From: Vitis vinifera
Taxonomy: Eukaryota; Streptophyta; Magnoliopsida; Vitales; Vitaceae
NCBI RefSeq assembly: GCF_030704535.1
Contig: NC_081815.1
Span: 3,482,501 to 3,546,500 of the forward strand
Length of the DNA stretch: 64,000 nucleotides
Direction: 5' to 3'
Part shown: one piece after another, positions 37,001 through 46,900 of the stretch
Layout: the number at the start of each line of letters is the position of its first letter
How positions within the stretch are numbered: the stretch's first letter is position 1
Translations under genes and position numbers: made by a program
Notes under the pieces: generated by a model
What the model was told of the DNA's origin: nothing
The model's database searches: none
Seen by the model: the letters and a program-made list of their open reading frames with translations, nothing else

Positions 37001-39772
37001 TCATTGAAGATTCATTTTATTATGCTGTTTTGTTTTTCTTACAGTTTCTGGTGTTCAAAGTCTTTCCTCTAGTGTGCAAAGCACCCCAGAGAAACATGGA
37101 CATTCAGATGACGCTTCAAGGAGTCTGGAACTTCTCCAAGAATTTCTGAAATCTGGTCCTAAGAAGGAACTTCTTAGAAGTTGCTTTACTAAGGAAAAGA
37201 AACACTCAGCTTCATCAAAGTGTAAAATGGCAGAACAAGTTGTGAAGACGAGTAATAAAACATTTAAGAACCAGGATGCAAGAAAAGTTTCTTCCAGTCC
37301 CAACAATCAATCTACATCTAGAAAACACCACAGGAAGGGGGAAAATCCCATTCGATTACCATTAGCTACAGAGCAGTCTCCAGATTTTGTATGTTCAAAC
37401 TCATGGGTCTGTAAAAATTCTGCTTGTAGAGCGGTTCTATCCATAGAAGATACTTTTTGCAAGAGGTGCTCTTGCTGCATCTGTCACCGATTTGATGATA
37501 ATAAGGACCCTAGTCTTTGGTTGGTATGCACATCAGAATCTAGTCATGAAGACTCCTGTGGGTTATCTTGCCACATTGATTGTGCCCTCCTGCGCAACAA
37601 GGTGGGGGTTGTTGATCTTGGGCAATTGATGCAGCTAGATGGGAGTTATTGCTGTGCAACTTGTGGCAAGGTTTCTGGGATACTTGGGTAAGTCATTCAC
37701 TCGCATTTCTTGTGCATGGGAATAAAATATAATATGCTTGCTTTGAATGAATGAAGACAGTACCCTCAACTTGTCCTGTTTTCATGGAAGTTGTTTCCTA
37801 CCAGAAAATTCTTGCTTCAATGAGGTATCTGATTGAACAAGCCAATTCCAAGCAATGTGATTTTCCTCTTCATTTTTTTAGTCAATTGGTAAAATAATTT
37901 CCAGAATATATTTCTTCGAAGTTTTTTCCTTGAAAACTCTCCTGGAAGTTCTTTCCACTGATTCTTTCTGGTGTGAGAAGATGCACTTGCATCGCCATGG
38001 TTTCCAAGAGAAGAAATTGAGTTTAATGAATTAAAATGACTGTAAATAAGTGTTATGCTCTTTGATGCTAGAAGCAGAGGGTGCTATGCAAGTAATTTTT
38101 GTCTTTTGCTATCAGCCTTTGTACTGATGTTAGTTTCATTTGTTTAAATCTGGCAGATGTTGGAAAAAGCAACTTCTCATAGCCAAGGATGCTCGCCGCG
38201 TGGATATCCTATGTCATAGGATATGGTTGAGTTACAGGCTTCTGGATGGTACTTCTAGGTTTAAGGAACTACATGAAATCATAAGAGATGCCAAGGCCAA
38301 ACTTGAAACAGAGGTTGGCCCAGTTAATGGGGTTTCAGCTAAGATGGCACGGGGCATCGTGAGCAGACTCTCTATTGCAGGTGATGTGCAGAAACTGTGC
38401 TCTCTTGCAATTGAGAAAGCAGATGAATGGCTTGGCTCCGTTTCTAACAAGAATCCAAATTCCAGAGGTTAGAAACCATAAGATCTCCCTTTTTGCTTCA
38501 AATTGCTCTGAAAGACTTACATGTTTTTCACTTAAATGAATAATAAAATGCTTTGCATTTTTGGCAGAGGATTCACTTCCTGCAGCTTGCAGATTCTTAT
38601 TCGAAGAAGTGACTTCTTCTTCTATTGTAATTGTTTTGGTAGAACTGTCTGTTCTGTCACCTGATAATATTGAGGGCTATAAGCTCTGGTATTGCAAGAG
38701 CAGAGAAGAGACCCACCAGAAAGAGCCAATCTGTTTCATTCCAAAAACTCAGAGAAGGGTGTTAATATCCAACCTGCAGCCCTGCACCGAGTACAGCTTT
38801 CGGATAATCTCTTATACAAAATCTGGTGATTTGGGTCACTCAGAAGCAAAGTGCTTCACAAAGAGCGTGGAGATTATCTACAAGAGTTCCAACTCAACCA
38901 TCATGCAGAATGGTGAAAAAGAGAATCCCCCGATTGAAGGAAACTCTTCTAGTGCTAAGAGAGAGCCAAAGAATACAACAGCTGCTGAATCTTCTCCTGA
39001 CTTCAAGGTGCGAGAGCTTGGAAAGGTTTTGCGTATGGCTTGGGCTCAAGAGAAAGGCTCCTTAGATAAGTTTTGCAGGATGGACTTAGAAAAATGCTGT
39101 GGAGTAACGAAACTGGTTAAGCCTGAAAAAGCAGAAGAACATCAGTTGCCGTTGGTTTCACGTGAGCTCGACTTGAATGTTGTTTCAGTGCCTGATCTGA
39201 ATGAAGTGCTTACCCCGCCAATAGAGTCCTTCAGAGATGAAGACAATGTATACTCTTTGGCGCGGGCTGTTGAGGCAGATGAAGATGATGTTTCTCATGA
39301 TGTTGTGAGAGAGAAGAACTGTCTTGCAAGATCACATGGTAGTGGTGATTCACAGACCTGGACCCGTGGACTGGGTGGAGAAGTTCCGGATGTTGATTCC
39401 CGAGCAGGGTTGTGCAGGAAAAGAGCAGCAAGCACAAATGGAGAGGCACGCGACTGTGATAGCACTCTGATAAATGGTTCACCATTCCGAGTTGCCAACG
39501 GATCAGGTTGTTTGGATGAGAACTTTGAGTACTGTGTGAAGATCATCCGATGGCTGGAATGCGAGGGCCATATTAAGCAGGAATTTAGGTTGAAATTGCT
39601 GACGTGGTTTAGCTTGAGATCAACAGAGCAAGAACGCAGGGTAGTTAACACCTTTATTCAAACTCTAATTGACGACCCAAGCAGCTTGGCGGGGCAGTTG
39701 GTCGACTCCTTTTCAGACATTATCTCCAACAAGAGGCCACGGAATGGGTTCTGCAGTAAACTGTGGCACTGA
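28077..39772 (+). CDS. VIL1: VIN3-like (VEL family) PHD protein, VRN5/VIL1 type
   Basis: Coding exons 28077-28107, 37045-37687, 38157-38467 and 38568-39772 join to 730 codons (729 aa) with all phases closed. The PHD finger (residues about 131-218) shows WVCKNSACRA, FCKRCSCCICH, CGLSCHIDCAL and CCATCGK. A VEL-type four-helix/basic region follows (CWKKQLLIAKDARRVD to KADEWL). FnIII is at about 330-425 (AACRFLFEEV, GYKLWYCKSREE, CTEYSFRIISYT). The C-terminal VID domain is at about 640-720 (CVKIIRWLECEGHIKQEFR, SLAGQLVDSFSD). Family members associate with PRC2 and polymerise through VID to hold H3K27me3 silencing, for example at FLC during vernalization. The N-terminal VSGVQSLSSSVQST region and PDLNEVLTPP favour the VRN5/VIL1 branch over VEL1. 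Intron 2 is 8937 nt and full of retroelements. Function in this plant is inferred from the family. Confidence 0.93.
28308..28510 (+). mobile_element. 5'-truncated LINE with 19-bp target-site duplication
   Basis: The 203-bp insert ends TATACTTATTGATA plus a poly-A, the usual plant L1 3' end. It is flanked by the perfect duplication ATGATAAAATTGGGTGTAC at 28289-28307 and 28511-28529. It lies in VRN5-like intron 2. Confidence 0.92.
29708..29976 (-). mobile_element. 5'-truncated LINE, minus strand, with target-site duplication
   Basis: It starts with a long poly-T then GGATAGGCAAACAG, the complement of a plant L1 tail, and contains GTATACAAAAGGC. Flanks are TGATGTGATATTGTTT (29692-29707) and TGATGGGATATTGTTT (29977-29992), 16 bp with one mismatch. 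Confidence 0.88.
31057..31085 (-). mobile_element. Minimal LINE-tail insertion (29 bp)
   Basis: Only a poly-T/C stretch and GGATAAG, the complement of a LINE 3' terminus, lie between two copies of GCAACCTGAATC (31045-31056 and 31086-31097). It looks like an extremely 5'-truncated retrotransposition event. Confidence 0.7.
31215..31389 (+). promoter_or_regulatory. Orphan promoter-like block with a first exon, inside VRN5-like intron 2
   Basis: A TATA box TATATAAAG (31215-31223) is followed by a pyrimidine-rich leader with AACCCTAAC (31267-31275). An ATG at 31376 reads MLLI and ends at a strong donor, AAG|GTATTA, at 31389/31390. The sequence after it is T-rich with AGATCTGAT words, like a plant leader intron. 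No downstream exon of a separate gene was found. It could be an alternative VRN5 promoter, a relic of an inserted gene, or chance. Confidence 0.4.
31965..32341. mobile_element. MITE-like AT-rich block
   Basis: It begins GGGTTTATTTGGGAATG and ends AAACAAGACCTAAG, loosely inverted, with TTTTTAAGAACAG-type words in between. Matching words occur at 57262-57590 and 62970-63130. Ends are approximate. Confidence 0.4.
32963..33068. repeat. Two 53-bp direct repeats in VRN5-like intron 2
   Basis: CCTTGTATTTTTGTTTTATC begins each copy, and both end TTTCTTTCTGATTAAAAAGA. They sit inside a longer, more diverged duplication (about 32825-32905 versus 32950-33105). Confidence 0.85.
33272..33293. repeat. Homopolymer tract of 22 C
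   Basis: An uninterrupted C run in an AT-rich intron, about 70 bp before the LINE target-site duplication. Length may be inaccurate for sequencing reasons. Confidence 0.9.
33376..35145 (+). mobile_element. 5'-truncated L1-type LINE (ORF2 C-terminal part), broken
   Basis: The perfect 15-bp duplication TAGTTGTTGAACTGC flanks it at 33361-33375 and 35146-35160, and it ends in CTATC plus poly-A. Conceptual pieces match the part of plant LINE ORF2 after the reverse transcriptase core: GAPFKSVVVWDGMEEWFRRR, RIEQIQRDFLW, GGLGVKCFSTLNKALL, and the zf-RVT motif CFRCHENEET…HLLIHC. Frameshifts and stops (for example near 33610, 33772 and 33916) and the missing catalytic domain make it dead. A SINE has split the zf-RVT motif. 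It lies in VRN5-like intron 2. Confidence 0.93.
34420..34641 (+). mobile_element. tRNA-derived SINE nested in the LINE
   Basis: A 222-bp insert with pol III box A TAGCCCAGTTGG (34430-34441) and box B GGTTTGAATCC (34492-34502), 50 bp apart, ends in an A tract of about 19. It is flanked by the perfect 15-bp duplication AATGAAGAGACTATA (34405-34419 and 34642-34656). Removing it restores the LINE zinc-motif reading frame in sequence order, so it inserted after the LINE. Confidence 0.92.
35560..35640 (+). mobile_element. Possible LINE 3' end remnant
   Basis: CTTGTATACTTTGATGTGCT and a terminal TTGCCTATAAAAAAA resemble plant L1 tails. I could not find a target-site duplication. Confidence 0.4.
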
Positions 39773-40814
39773 ACTTAGGGGATCGCCATTCTCAGAAAAC
39801 AAGACAAGACTGCTATTTTGGTTCATGTTTTATCTTTTTTCCTGCGATGATAAATTCATCCCGCTGATCATTCTTGCCGTTTTTTGTACAGGCATTATTT
39901 CTTAATCACCTCAAAAGTGATTCATTTTTATTGCGGACTAGTCTGTGTGGTCTTGTCCGGCTAAAAGATTCGGGTTGCTGTTTGCGGAGACAGTTGATTT
40001 TTATAGGCAGGGGGGCCTTGGACCAGGACCAGGACCAGGACCAGGACCAGCATTCCGCCCATCTCCTAATTTATATCCCAGCGGTAGAATTGGTTTAGTT
40101 GTGGGAATATATTTAATATTTCTATAGGTACTTTATTGTTTTCCTTTTCAAGGTGGGTGAATGGATCATGTCTGTTGTCTCCATCCATCCCACTTCCTGC
40201 TTTATTTATTTATTTTTCTCCTTTTTTTTTTTTTTTTTTTAATTTCCTTTCCATTTGTTGGCGAACCTTAACATTTTCCAAACAAGAAGGAAATATATCC
40301 ATCTTTCTTTCCCCCCCTTTTTTTTAGTACTCTGACCTTGTGGAAATGTTGGATGGATTGATGGATGCTTCCAATTCCTTGTTATTTCTCCGTTGTAACA
40401 ATGTTCATAGAAGAAGCTAGGGAGCTTTTCGTTGCTGAATAGAATTTATAATGCATGTGTAACGAGTTCTATAAAAAAATTTCCTTCTTTTTTTCTACAC
40501 TAAGAAAATTTGGATATTGCATGTATGGGAAACCCTCGCTTGTTGGATCTTAAAAATGTTTAAGAAACAAAACCCTTCTTTTCAACAAAGTATTATGGAA
40601 ATGAGCTATAATTTCCCATTTTGATTTAGGGTCGTCCTTATGGTAAAATGGGGCTAGCATTTAATTTTGATGATTGAAATTTAATATTTGATATTAATTT
40701 TTAATATCTAAGATGGATCTTTAAGTGATATAATGATCTATGTTATACAAAAAAGTTGGGGAGTATACAAAAATGTAGCTGCATGGCAGCGTTTGCCAAT
40801 CACCCAGTCAGAAT
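39773..40814. other. 3' UTR of VRN5-like gene and spacer to HCF101
   Basis: It contains five exact GACCAG hexamers (40021-40050) in what is probably 3' UTR, then AT-rich spacer with T runs. No additional gene is seen. Only 1174 nt separate the VRN5-like stop from the HCF101 start. Confidence 0.6.
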
Positions 40815-40830
40815 AAAACGTCGTCGTTTT
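40815..40830. promoter_or_regulatory. Near-palindromic promoter motif AAAACGTCGTCGTTTT
   Basis: It lies 117 bp upstream of the chosen HCF101 start and shares AAAACG..GTCGTTTT with the DUF538 promoter motif at 22550. A function in core-promoter recognition is inference. Confidence 0.45.
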
Positions 40831-40898
40831 ACATATGATGGCGACACAGGAACATGAGGCTAACAAACACTCTTCCCTCCCACCCATTCACTCACTGC

Positions 40899-40900
<2 letters not shown>

Positions 40901-40943
<43 letters not shown>
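40901..40943. repeat. (CT)n microsatellite in the HCF101 5' leader
   Basis: An uninterrupted 43-nt CT run ends 3 nt before the chosen start codon at 40947. It lies between two ATGs that are in frame in this allele. Confidence 0.9.
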
Positions 40944-40946
<3 letters not shown>

Positions 40947-43900
40947 ATGCAGCTTCTTCATGCTCCATCTTCACTACACCTCTCCTTCAATAACTCAAGA
41001 CCACAGTCAGAGAAATCTTTTCTTTTATCCTCCGTTTGTTGTTCTTCTCATCCTCAAAGACACCACAAGCCTACATGGATTTCATACAAACGCTCCGTTT
41101 TGAGCTCAATCACTCCCAAATCTGCTTCAGGTAAGCAAGCCCAAAACTTCATTTCAGTTTATTTATAACTGCACCTACAAAAACCGTTTTTGTTTGTACT
41201 TTGTACCATGTGTTTGGCCATATTTTGACATTATTAAAGCTCAAAATATACCCAATTAGTTCATTCAAATTTGTTGGAATCATATCTTTATTATCTGGAA
41301 GGTTTTGAACGAACTGTAAAGCAGCTAATGGAAAACTGCTTTTCCTCTTCGACAAAGTTCTTTGGATTAGTTTGTGACTAAAGCCTTTCTACTTCACTTC
41401 TCGTATTGGCATCCTACCCAATAATCAAGAGCCCTAAGGTTGCATCTTTTCCAGCATTTGAGTGATGTGCATGGAATTAAATTTAAATTACGCAGACCCC
41501 AATTCGATAAAACTCAATTCCATGGTAAATGCAAGATTTTTTAATCCCCTGGAAGTCGAATTTTCTGAATAAACCCAGCTCTGTACAACCAAAGGCAGTC
41601 TAAGTAGTTAGGTCAGGAACCAGGTAACAGAATCATACTGTGACTATTGTGGCTATCCCTTCCATTGCCAAATTCTTCTCCCTTTTGTTATTCCCTGTGA
41701 TGATATTAGTTTTGATCCGAGAATATGATAAAACCCCCCATTTAGTGTAGTGTGATGCATCGGATCAGTAACGATGTGTTTCACCTTTCTACACTTTCAT
41801 CCAAAGGAAAATGCTCGTCTTATCATCTGTTTTATCATATTTCTTTTACCATTCTGAATAGTGACTGATTCTGTCTTGCATTATCTGCATAATGATGAAA
41901 TTTATGAATCTCATGTGTCAATGGGACAATCTTGCCTGTGGACATTTTGCCACCATGTCATGAGGTTGGGGAATGTGATAAAAGTGGTGATAAGTCTAGC
42001 ATCTTCGACTACAGGATTTGAAAAGCATTTATTGGGATTTGATATCAATATTTAAGAATTTTAGTTTATCTTTGTATTTTAAAATTTCTATATGAACTTG
42101 GCTTAGGATTTATAGAAGCTCTAAATAGTAAAATGGAAATTAAAATAATTTCAGATATTCAAATTAAATTTGATTAAATCCTATCAGTGTTCTTCAAACT
42201 TAGAAGATTGTGGCAAGTGGTGGCCATGCTATTAATACAATGCATCATATTGCATTGTTACAGTGATCTTTTATCATACTTTCTTATACTGCCCATCAAA
42301 TTATTGGGAATTTTTAACTAAAATCCTCATGAATTCGATTAACAGAAGCCTTAGCCTTCTTGGTCAAGGTTTTTTTTTTTTTCTCTAAGTGGCTCCCATG
42401 TCTACATTTTACTATGGTGGTCAGTAGAACTGAACCAAAGTAAGCACAAGCCGCAGATTAGCGGAAAAAGGGTCTCTTTGGGCCAAGATTTGCCTAAGCA
42501 GACCAATAAGCATGGGATTTCAAAGCTCTCAAGACTCTTCATCTTCTTCTAACTGAGCCATAGGTTGTCAAAGGTCTTAAGTTCAGATCCATCCACAGAA
42601 AAAAAAATGATAGCTACCAGCTCTATTCATGGAGTCAGAGAGCTTAAACAATAACAAAATAGCTGCATCAATTGAAAAGGATTATAGATTTTCTTTATGC
42701 TGAGGAGAAGTAGGAATAAAAACAAAAATAACAAAGGAAGAGAAAATAAAAGAGGCTAAGACTGAACGGGTGTTGAAGTGCCGCTTACTGGAAGATAGAA
42801 GTTATTGGAGAGAAACTTCAGTTTGATCCAACTCTATTCGCTAATGCATTGGTTCATATAATTATTATAAGAAGGTTAGTATAGAGGTTTTGATGCTTGC
42901 ATAAGGAAACTAAATATTCAAGTTAAATCAAATTCTAATGAATGTTTTTCCAATTTCAGAAGACTGAGGTGGGATACACTGATAGTATATGTCAGGATGA
43001 TGGTCTTTATCATTTTCTCCTATAGTTTTGCTTCTTTTTTTGTTTTTGTGTTCATTTGATGTATATAACTATTTTGTTATTTGTAGCTAGTACTTCTGCC
43101 ATATCAAGTGGAACAGCTGAGGCCGATGTATTGAAAGCCTTGTCACAAATTATTGATCCAGATTTTGGGACAGACATTGTCTCATGTGGGTTTGTGAAAG
43201 ATCTACAGATCAATGAAGCATTGGGAGAGGTCATTTAGAACATGGATGTGAGAATTTCCTAGCATTCATGTTAAGGATTATGTCCTTGCTAAAACATTTT
43301 AACTTTGCCTCTCAGGTTTCATTTCGGTTAGAGCTCACTACACCAGCATGTCCAATCAAGGACATGGTAAATAAAATACAACCACAACTTTTTGATCAAG
43401 AACTGATGCATGTTTCAACTGGTAGTTTTTTTGTTCTGAAAAACTGATTACAACAAAAAAAAAAATTGTGGATGGCTCTTCAATTTCTGTCATATTTCTT
43501 CCTTTGCCTTTTGACATCATCTGCATAGATAATATTCCTTCAAGACGATACAGACTGTTTTCAGTGACAAAACCAACTATCAGTCCGAGCAATTCACTTT
43601 TTCTTTTATTTCTTATTTGGATGGAATATGTAGCTCATCTGATAAAATCATGAGGTGGAATGTTTAACAAAATTTATTGTCTCAACAGTTTGAGCAGAAA
43701 GCAAATGAGGTGGTGGCAATGCTTCCTTGGGTAAAAAATGTCAATGTAACAATGTCAGCACAACCTGCAAGGCCTGTTTTTGCAGGGCAGCTTCCAGCAG
43801 GGTTGCAAACAATTTCAAATATCATAGCAGTTTCAAGTTGCAAGGTAAGAGTTTGCACAACCTTTTTTGTACTTAAGCTTTTGGCTTATTGGTGCATAGA

Positions 43901-46900
43901 AATTTTATTTATGTCAACATATCTGGTACTTAAGTCTGCATCCAACTATGAACTGTTTTAGGTTCCATTGCATGTACAGAATTTGTCTTCATGTTCCTTC
44001 TAGGAGTGTTCATGTTGCCCTTTATTTATGTACTGATGTAGGACAGTGGATTCCTCTTAAATGAATTTATCACTTTCTGAAGATTTTCATTTTCCCATGG
44101 CAATTGTTGGTGGTAAAAGGGAAAATGACAGTCATTTTCAGTTTCTTGTGAAATAAACATTTTAATGTATTTTTTCCTGGGGATATGTTCTATGAGAGCC
44201 CGACTCCAACCACATTTTGCATGTAAAATGCCATTTAGTTTCCATCCAGGTCACTGGATCCTGTTGTTTCTAAAACATGCACTACTTAATCTACAGTTTC
44301 TTGTTTTCTGTTTTGCACGACACTTCTGTTAATTAAGAATTTTGCAGGGTGGGGTTGGAAAATCAACTGTAGCTGTAAACCTTGCATACACTCTGGCCGG
44401 TATGGGCGCTAGAGTTGGAATCTTTGATGCTGATGTCTATGGTCCAAGTTTACCAACAATGGTCTCCCCTGAAAATAGGCTGCTAGAAATGGTAGTATTC
44501 CAAGTTTTTGATTAGCTTTCCATGTATTGATGGTGCTGTGCTTACAACCATGAAAATCTTCTTTAGAACCCAGAGAAGAGAAGCATAATTCCAACTGAGT
44601 ACTTGGGAGTCAAGCTGGTATCTTTTGGTTTTGCCGGACAAGGTCGTGCAATAATGCGAGGTCCAATGGTTTCCGGTGTCATCAATCAACTTTTGACTAC
44701 TACTGAGTGGTATTGTTGTGTTTCCCCATTTGAATGAGTAGTTTAATGGAAAAAGGATAAGAAACAAAAGAATAGAACTTATTTCCTATTTTTATGCATA
44801 TGGATTTACTGTGTTTGCTATTGATGTGCTTGACTTAGAGCCTAGCATTTTAAAAAAAAATAAATAAATTCTTAGCATTTTGTTCAGTGGTAGTGAATAA
44901 GTTCCCTCTTCCAAGCATCTACTGCTAGTTTTGTCCCTCAAGACCAAGGGACTGGCCTCAAATTACCCTTATCACAGTTTCACTTGTTGTTCCTTTTTTC
45001 TTTTCTTTTCTTTTTTTTTTTTAAATTAATCCAAGCAATCTACTCACACCATAATCCACTGAAGTCAGGAATCAATCCTTGATCCTCATGCTTATCCTCT
45101 GTGAAAAGAAACAGCCCTTGAAGACATGAACTGAAAATTTTGCTTCAGTACTAAAAAAAATCCATATAATGGTAGCACCCTATTAAAGTTAGTTCAGCTA
45201 GGCTATCTTTAATTTAACATCATTATAAACTTTTAGGTTATGAAGGGTGTTCAACTTCCAATCCTGTTAAAGAGTCTTTGCCCACTCTTGAAAATCCCTC
45301 ATCTTCCAGTTGATGCCACAATCATTTGTGCTGGTAGAATGTCTCTTCAAATAGATATTTTATGGCTAACTTTCAATCAACATACTTCTATTCTTTTACA
45401 TTGTATCCTGATAAATTCTTGCTCCGATGTCATGATATTTAGCATTCTTCGGTATAGTCAAATGGTAGCTTTCTTGCAGTTTGTAACTCTCGTTTGTTGA
45501 TTGAAGCAGGACCTTTCCCCATGATTGATGAAAATATATAACTAATCCTCTTTTTGGTAAAATCATTCCAATCTTTCCATTTAATTCCTGATCAAACAAG
45601 TTTATGACATAAATTGTGCAGCTGAGGACATAGCAATGGGAGTTTGTATTATCCTGACTATGATATTCTAAGCCCCTTAATCTTTCATGAAATCTTGACA
45701 ATCTAATGGTGAATAAAAAGATCCCATTCAGGTGAATAAAAAGATTTCATTCTTGTGATGAAAATGTGTGCCATTCCTAGCCAGCCTCAACCTGGGTCAC
45801 TTCTCCATTCACCAGTTATCCTTAGAAATAGCGATGACCTTGATAAGATCAATCATATTTTGGTGAACTATTTTCTTGGATATTCCTACTGACATGTTTT
45901 TATCATATTCTGGATTTAGTTAGCATTAAGTTACACAAGCTTTACCAGTGCATTTCCTTGCTACTGCCTAATTTCTTATATGCCTTCTAATGTTAGGTGT
46001 TCCAACTTTAGTACCTTGCAATGTCCAGGAGCCCATTTATACATTTAGCCTGATAACAGTTATTTTTCTCAAGGCAGTTATTTCTCATTCTATTCATCTA
46101 TCTTTGTTTAGGTCATCGCCACTTAGTACCATTTTGAAATTTTGGATGGGTCATCTGCAGGTTCTGATCCTGATTGTTTCAACTATGCAGGGGAGAGCTG
46201 GACTACCTTGTTATTGACATGCCCCCTGGAACTGGTGATATTCAACTTACTTTGTGCCAGGTTCTGCCTCTTGGTGCTCTATTTATTTATTTATTTATTA
46301 TGCCTATCAAAGAACTGCATTAATCTAGTTCATTGCTTTTATGTTTGTTGCTTCTCTTGATCATTTCTTACACAAACGTGAGTAGCTATTTTATGAAAAT
46401 CTTCCTGCATAGCTCATCTGAATCCTAAGAATTCCTTAGTTCAGTACTTCCTACAATTTGAGTTGGATGAATTTCAACTTTTCAGGTTGTTCCACTAACA
46501 GCTGCGGTTATTGTTACCACCCCACAGAAGCTAGCCTTCATTGATGTTGCAAAAGGAGTCCGTATGTTTTCAAAACTTAAGGTACTTGATTCTTATTATA
46601 ATCAGCTAAGCTTAAGACCAAGTTAATTATGATCAGACATGCAAAAAAACTGTGTCAATATCTACTAATTCTCTTGACACATTCGTTATGTCTGTGCATC
46701 CAGGTCCCCTGTGTTGCTGTTGTTGAGAATATGTGTCACTTTGATGCTGATGGCAAGCGATATTACCCATTTGGCAGGGGTTCAGGCTCTCAGGTACTGA
46801 CCTGAGACCACATTTATTCTTGCTTGCTTTACAAGAATTTTGAAAAATCTCAATGCTGGAATTGGTTCTAATCTGGTTAAACCAAAGAAACCTCAAAATC

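Noticed and set aside
46250-46330. LINE tail in HCF101 intron 7 (ATGCCTATCAAAG)
   Set aside because: No poly-A and no target-site duplication; too short to support.
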